From assembly GCA_048270225.1 (NCBI GenBank), contig JBLWTG010000004.1:186001-250000 (forward strand): 64,000 nucleotides of DNA. The letters are read 5' to 3'. The stretch comes from Allopusillimonas sp048270225 (GTDB lineage Bacteria; Pseudomonadota; Gammaproteobacteria; Burkholderiales; Burkholderiaceae_B). Both the position numbers and the translations under genes were made by a program. This document shows, piece by piece, positions 62,867 to 64,000 of this stretch; positions within the stretch are counted from its first letter, which is position 1, and every line of letters begins with the position of its first letter. The notes under the pieces were generated by a model. It saw only the letters and a list, made by a program, of their open reading frames with translations, ran no database searches and was not told the DNA's origin.

Positions 62867-63665
62867 ATATGTTCGTTTGCGTCAGATATGTCTGGCCGCG
62901 CCAGAGCTTGCTCCAGCCGAGGAGGTGCTGGCTGAGATACTTGGTATTGAACCGTCGCACCGGGCGCCGGAACTCGAAGAAGAGTTCGGGCTGGAGAACG
63001 TAGTCTTCCCCGTTAACGGCAGCTTTATAGAAATCATTGCTCCGTTGCGCGAAGGGACGTCGGTATCGCGTTTTCTTTCGAAAGCACAGGAAAATGGCCT
63101 TTACATTGTCATTGTTGATTGCGCAGACCTGGATAAGCTCAGTGCCGGCGCTGCGCGCGAACAGGTGCGAATCGCACATGCGGCCCAGTACCCGGGGGCA
63201 CGCAATATCCAGTTGCATCCACGCGATATGGGCGGCGTCATGCTCGAAATCGACCAGCACGCCAACGGCGATGAAACGCGATTTGGACATTTTGAATGGG
63301 CAGGGCCGAACTGGCGCGAGCATGTCAGAACCGATGTGACCGTGGACATGCTGGGCGTGGATCTGCGGTTCACGGATCCAGACAGTGTAGTGCGGCGATG
63401 GGCCCGGATTCTGGAGCGGGATTTCGCCATGGACGATGGCCTCTACAGAATCAATCTTGATCATGGAGCATTGCGGTTTCTGAACATCGATGCTCCCGGC
63501 ACGCCGGCGCTGTCCGTGGTCAGAATGTCAGTGCATGCGCCAGACGAGGTGGTGGAGAAGGCCCGGCGCGCCGGATGCCGAACGTTCCCGGATGCCTTCG
63601 TGTTTTGCGACGTGTTGTTCAGGCTTGCGCCACCTGGCCGAGAATCGATTTCGAATTTTTCCTAA
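62859..63665 (+). CDS. VOC-superfamily (glyoxalase-like) protein
   Basis: 268 residues, overlapping the ligase gene by 8 bp. A first beta-alpha-beta unit (VRLRQICLAAPELAPAEEVLAEILG ... GSFIEIIAPLREGTSVSRFL) and a second (IQLHPRDMGGVMLEID) are visible. Glu in FIEII, His in QLHP and Glu in MLEID are candidate metal ligands. VOC proteins include epimerases, isomerases and dioxygenases. Here, among acyl-CoA genes, a methylmalonyl-CoA-epimerase-like role is imaginable but not shown. Confidence 0.78.
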   Translation: MHEYVRLRQICLAAPELAPAEEVLAEILGIEPSHRAPELEEEFGLENVVFPVNGSFIEIIAPLREGTSVSRFLSKAQENGLYIVIVDCADLDKLSAGAAREQVRIAHAAQYPGARNIQLHPRDMGGVMLEIDQHANGDETRFGHFEWAGPNWREHVRTDVTVDMLGVDLRFTDPDSVVRRWARILERDFAMDDGLYRINLDHGALRFLNIDAPGTPALSVVRMSVHAPDEVVEKARRAGCRTFPDAFVFCDVLFRLAPPGRESISNFS

Positions 63666-63676
63666 AGGACAGACAA

Positions 63677-64000
63677 GTGACAGATTCCTCCCCTGATTGC
63701 ATTCAGCTGCAACGAGACCAGAGTATTCTGCTGATTACATTGAATAACCCGAGCCGCCTCAATGCGTTTTCCGTCAGCATGCGCGATCGATTGACCCAGG
63801 CCTTGACGGAAGCGGTCAACGACAGCGCTATCCGCGCCATTGTGCTCACTGGTGCAGGAAAATCATTCTGCTCGGGCGGGGATGTTTCCGGAATGGGGGA
63901 GCCGCGAACCATGCTTCAGTCCCGAGCCCGGATGGCGGAGTACCATAAAATTGTCAGGCTTATCGCGGAAGGGCCGAAACCCGTCATTGCCGCCGTAGAG
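63677..64000 (+). CDS. Enoyl-CoA hydratase/isomerase family protein, cut by the window end
   Basis: The first 108 codons are present, with no stop by base 64000. The GTG start at 63677 follows AAAGGAC. LITLNNPSRLNAFSVSMRD and IVLTGAGKSFCSGGDVSGMG are the crotonase entry strand and first oxyanion loop. It is the last visible gene of the HpaR-associated operon. Confidence 0.9.
   Translation, partial: MTDSSPDCIQLQRDQSILLITLNNPSRLNAFSVSMRDRLTQALTEAVNDSAIRAIVLTGAGKSFCSGGDVSGMGEPRTMLQSRARMAEYHKIVRLIAEGPKPVIAAVE

Noticed and set aside
1..64000. CRISPR arrays, insertion sequences, prophage or rRNA genes
   Set aside because: No regularly spaced repeats, transposase or integrase motifs, phage structural genes or rRNA-like sequence were seen on reading through the window.

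Overview
The window looks like chromosomal DNA of a Burkholderiales bacterium, most likely Alcaligenaceae (the Bordetella / Achromobacter / Advenella / Pusillimonas neighbourhood). The reasons are the GC-rich coding sequence, the many Bug-type tripartite-tricarboxylate receptors (five, all without a TctA/TctB membrane partner), a small conserved CPPGAC-motif protein that I associate with this family, and the repeated theme of LysR/IclR/GntR/MarR regulators next to organic-acid uptake and CoA-dependent catabolism genes. The genus is inference. No rRNA, CRISPR, prophage or insertion sequence was seen. One tRNA gene, Arg(CCT), is present.

Layout. 1-851: 3' part of a Bug receptor with a terminator. 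1145-3084: a two-gene type IV toxin-antitoxin-like unit, in which an AbiEi-like protein carries an N-terminal PD-(D/E)XK-like segment and is followed by an AbiEii-like nucleotidyltransferase, behind duplicated operator-like repeats. 3258-6525: an APC permease, tRNA-Arg and succinate-semialdehyde dehydrogenase. 6787-15012: one tightly overlapped operon for an oligopeptide-type ABC importer, a YtcJ-like amidohydrolase and a CobW/COG0523 metallochaperone GTPase. 15057-18911: IclR regulator divergent from a Bug receptor plus TauD-type dioxygenase, then a small conserved protein and a DUF218 protein. 19025-24801: GntR regulator, C4-dicarboxylate symporter, an exported argininosuccinate-lyase-like enzyme, a methyltransferase and a quinone oxidoreductase.

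24845-33938: a minus-strand operon of CoA-transferase, HMG-CoA-lyase-like enzyme and a complete TRAP transporter, divergent from a LysR gene that is followed by a NitT/TauT-type ABC importer. 34028-41728: an SLC13 permease / SDR / MarR operon, an alpha/beta hydrolase with an orphan amino-acid-type binding protein, a PPP-type phosphatase and a LysR regulator. 41743-45430: a TauD-type dioxygenase, a COG4529-like FAD protein and a Bug receptor.

45698-64000 is a dense CoA-thioester catabolic region in three blocks. The first is a GctAB/IpdAB-like pair plus an acyl-CoA synthetase. The second is a six-gene minus-strand operon (enolase-superfamily dehydratase, AhpD-like protein, Bug receptor, CoA ligase, enoyl-CoA hydratase, IclR). 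The third is an HpaR-like regulator with a downstream operon of citryl-CoA-lyase-like protein, Bug receptor, two acyl-CoA dehydrogenases, ADP-forming acyl-CoA synthetase, VOC protein and enoyl-CoA hydratase, running off the right edge.

The best candidates for something undescribed are four. (1) The IpdAB-like pair appears to lack the glutamate that carries CoA in true transferases. (2) The citryl-CoA-lyase-like protein shares an operon with an ADP-forming ligase, so that together they resemble the two halves of ATP-citrate lyase. (3) The nuclease-like AbiEi/AbiEii pair. (4) The exported fumarase-superfamily lyase beside a C4-dicarboxylate symporter. All function calls come from reading motifs; no database search was run.
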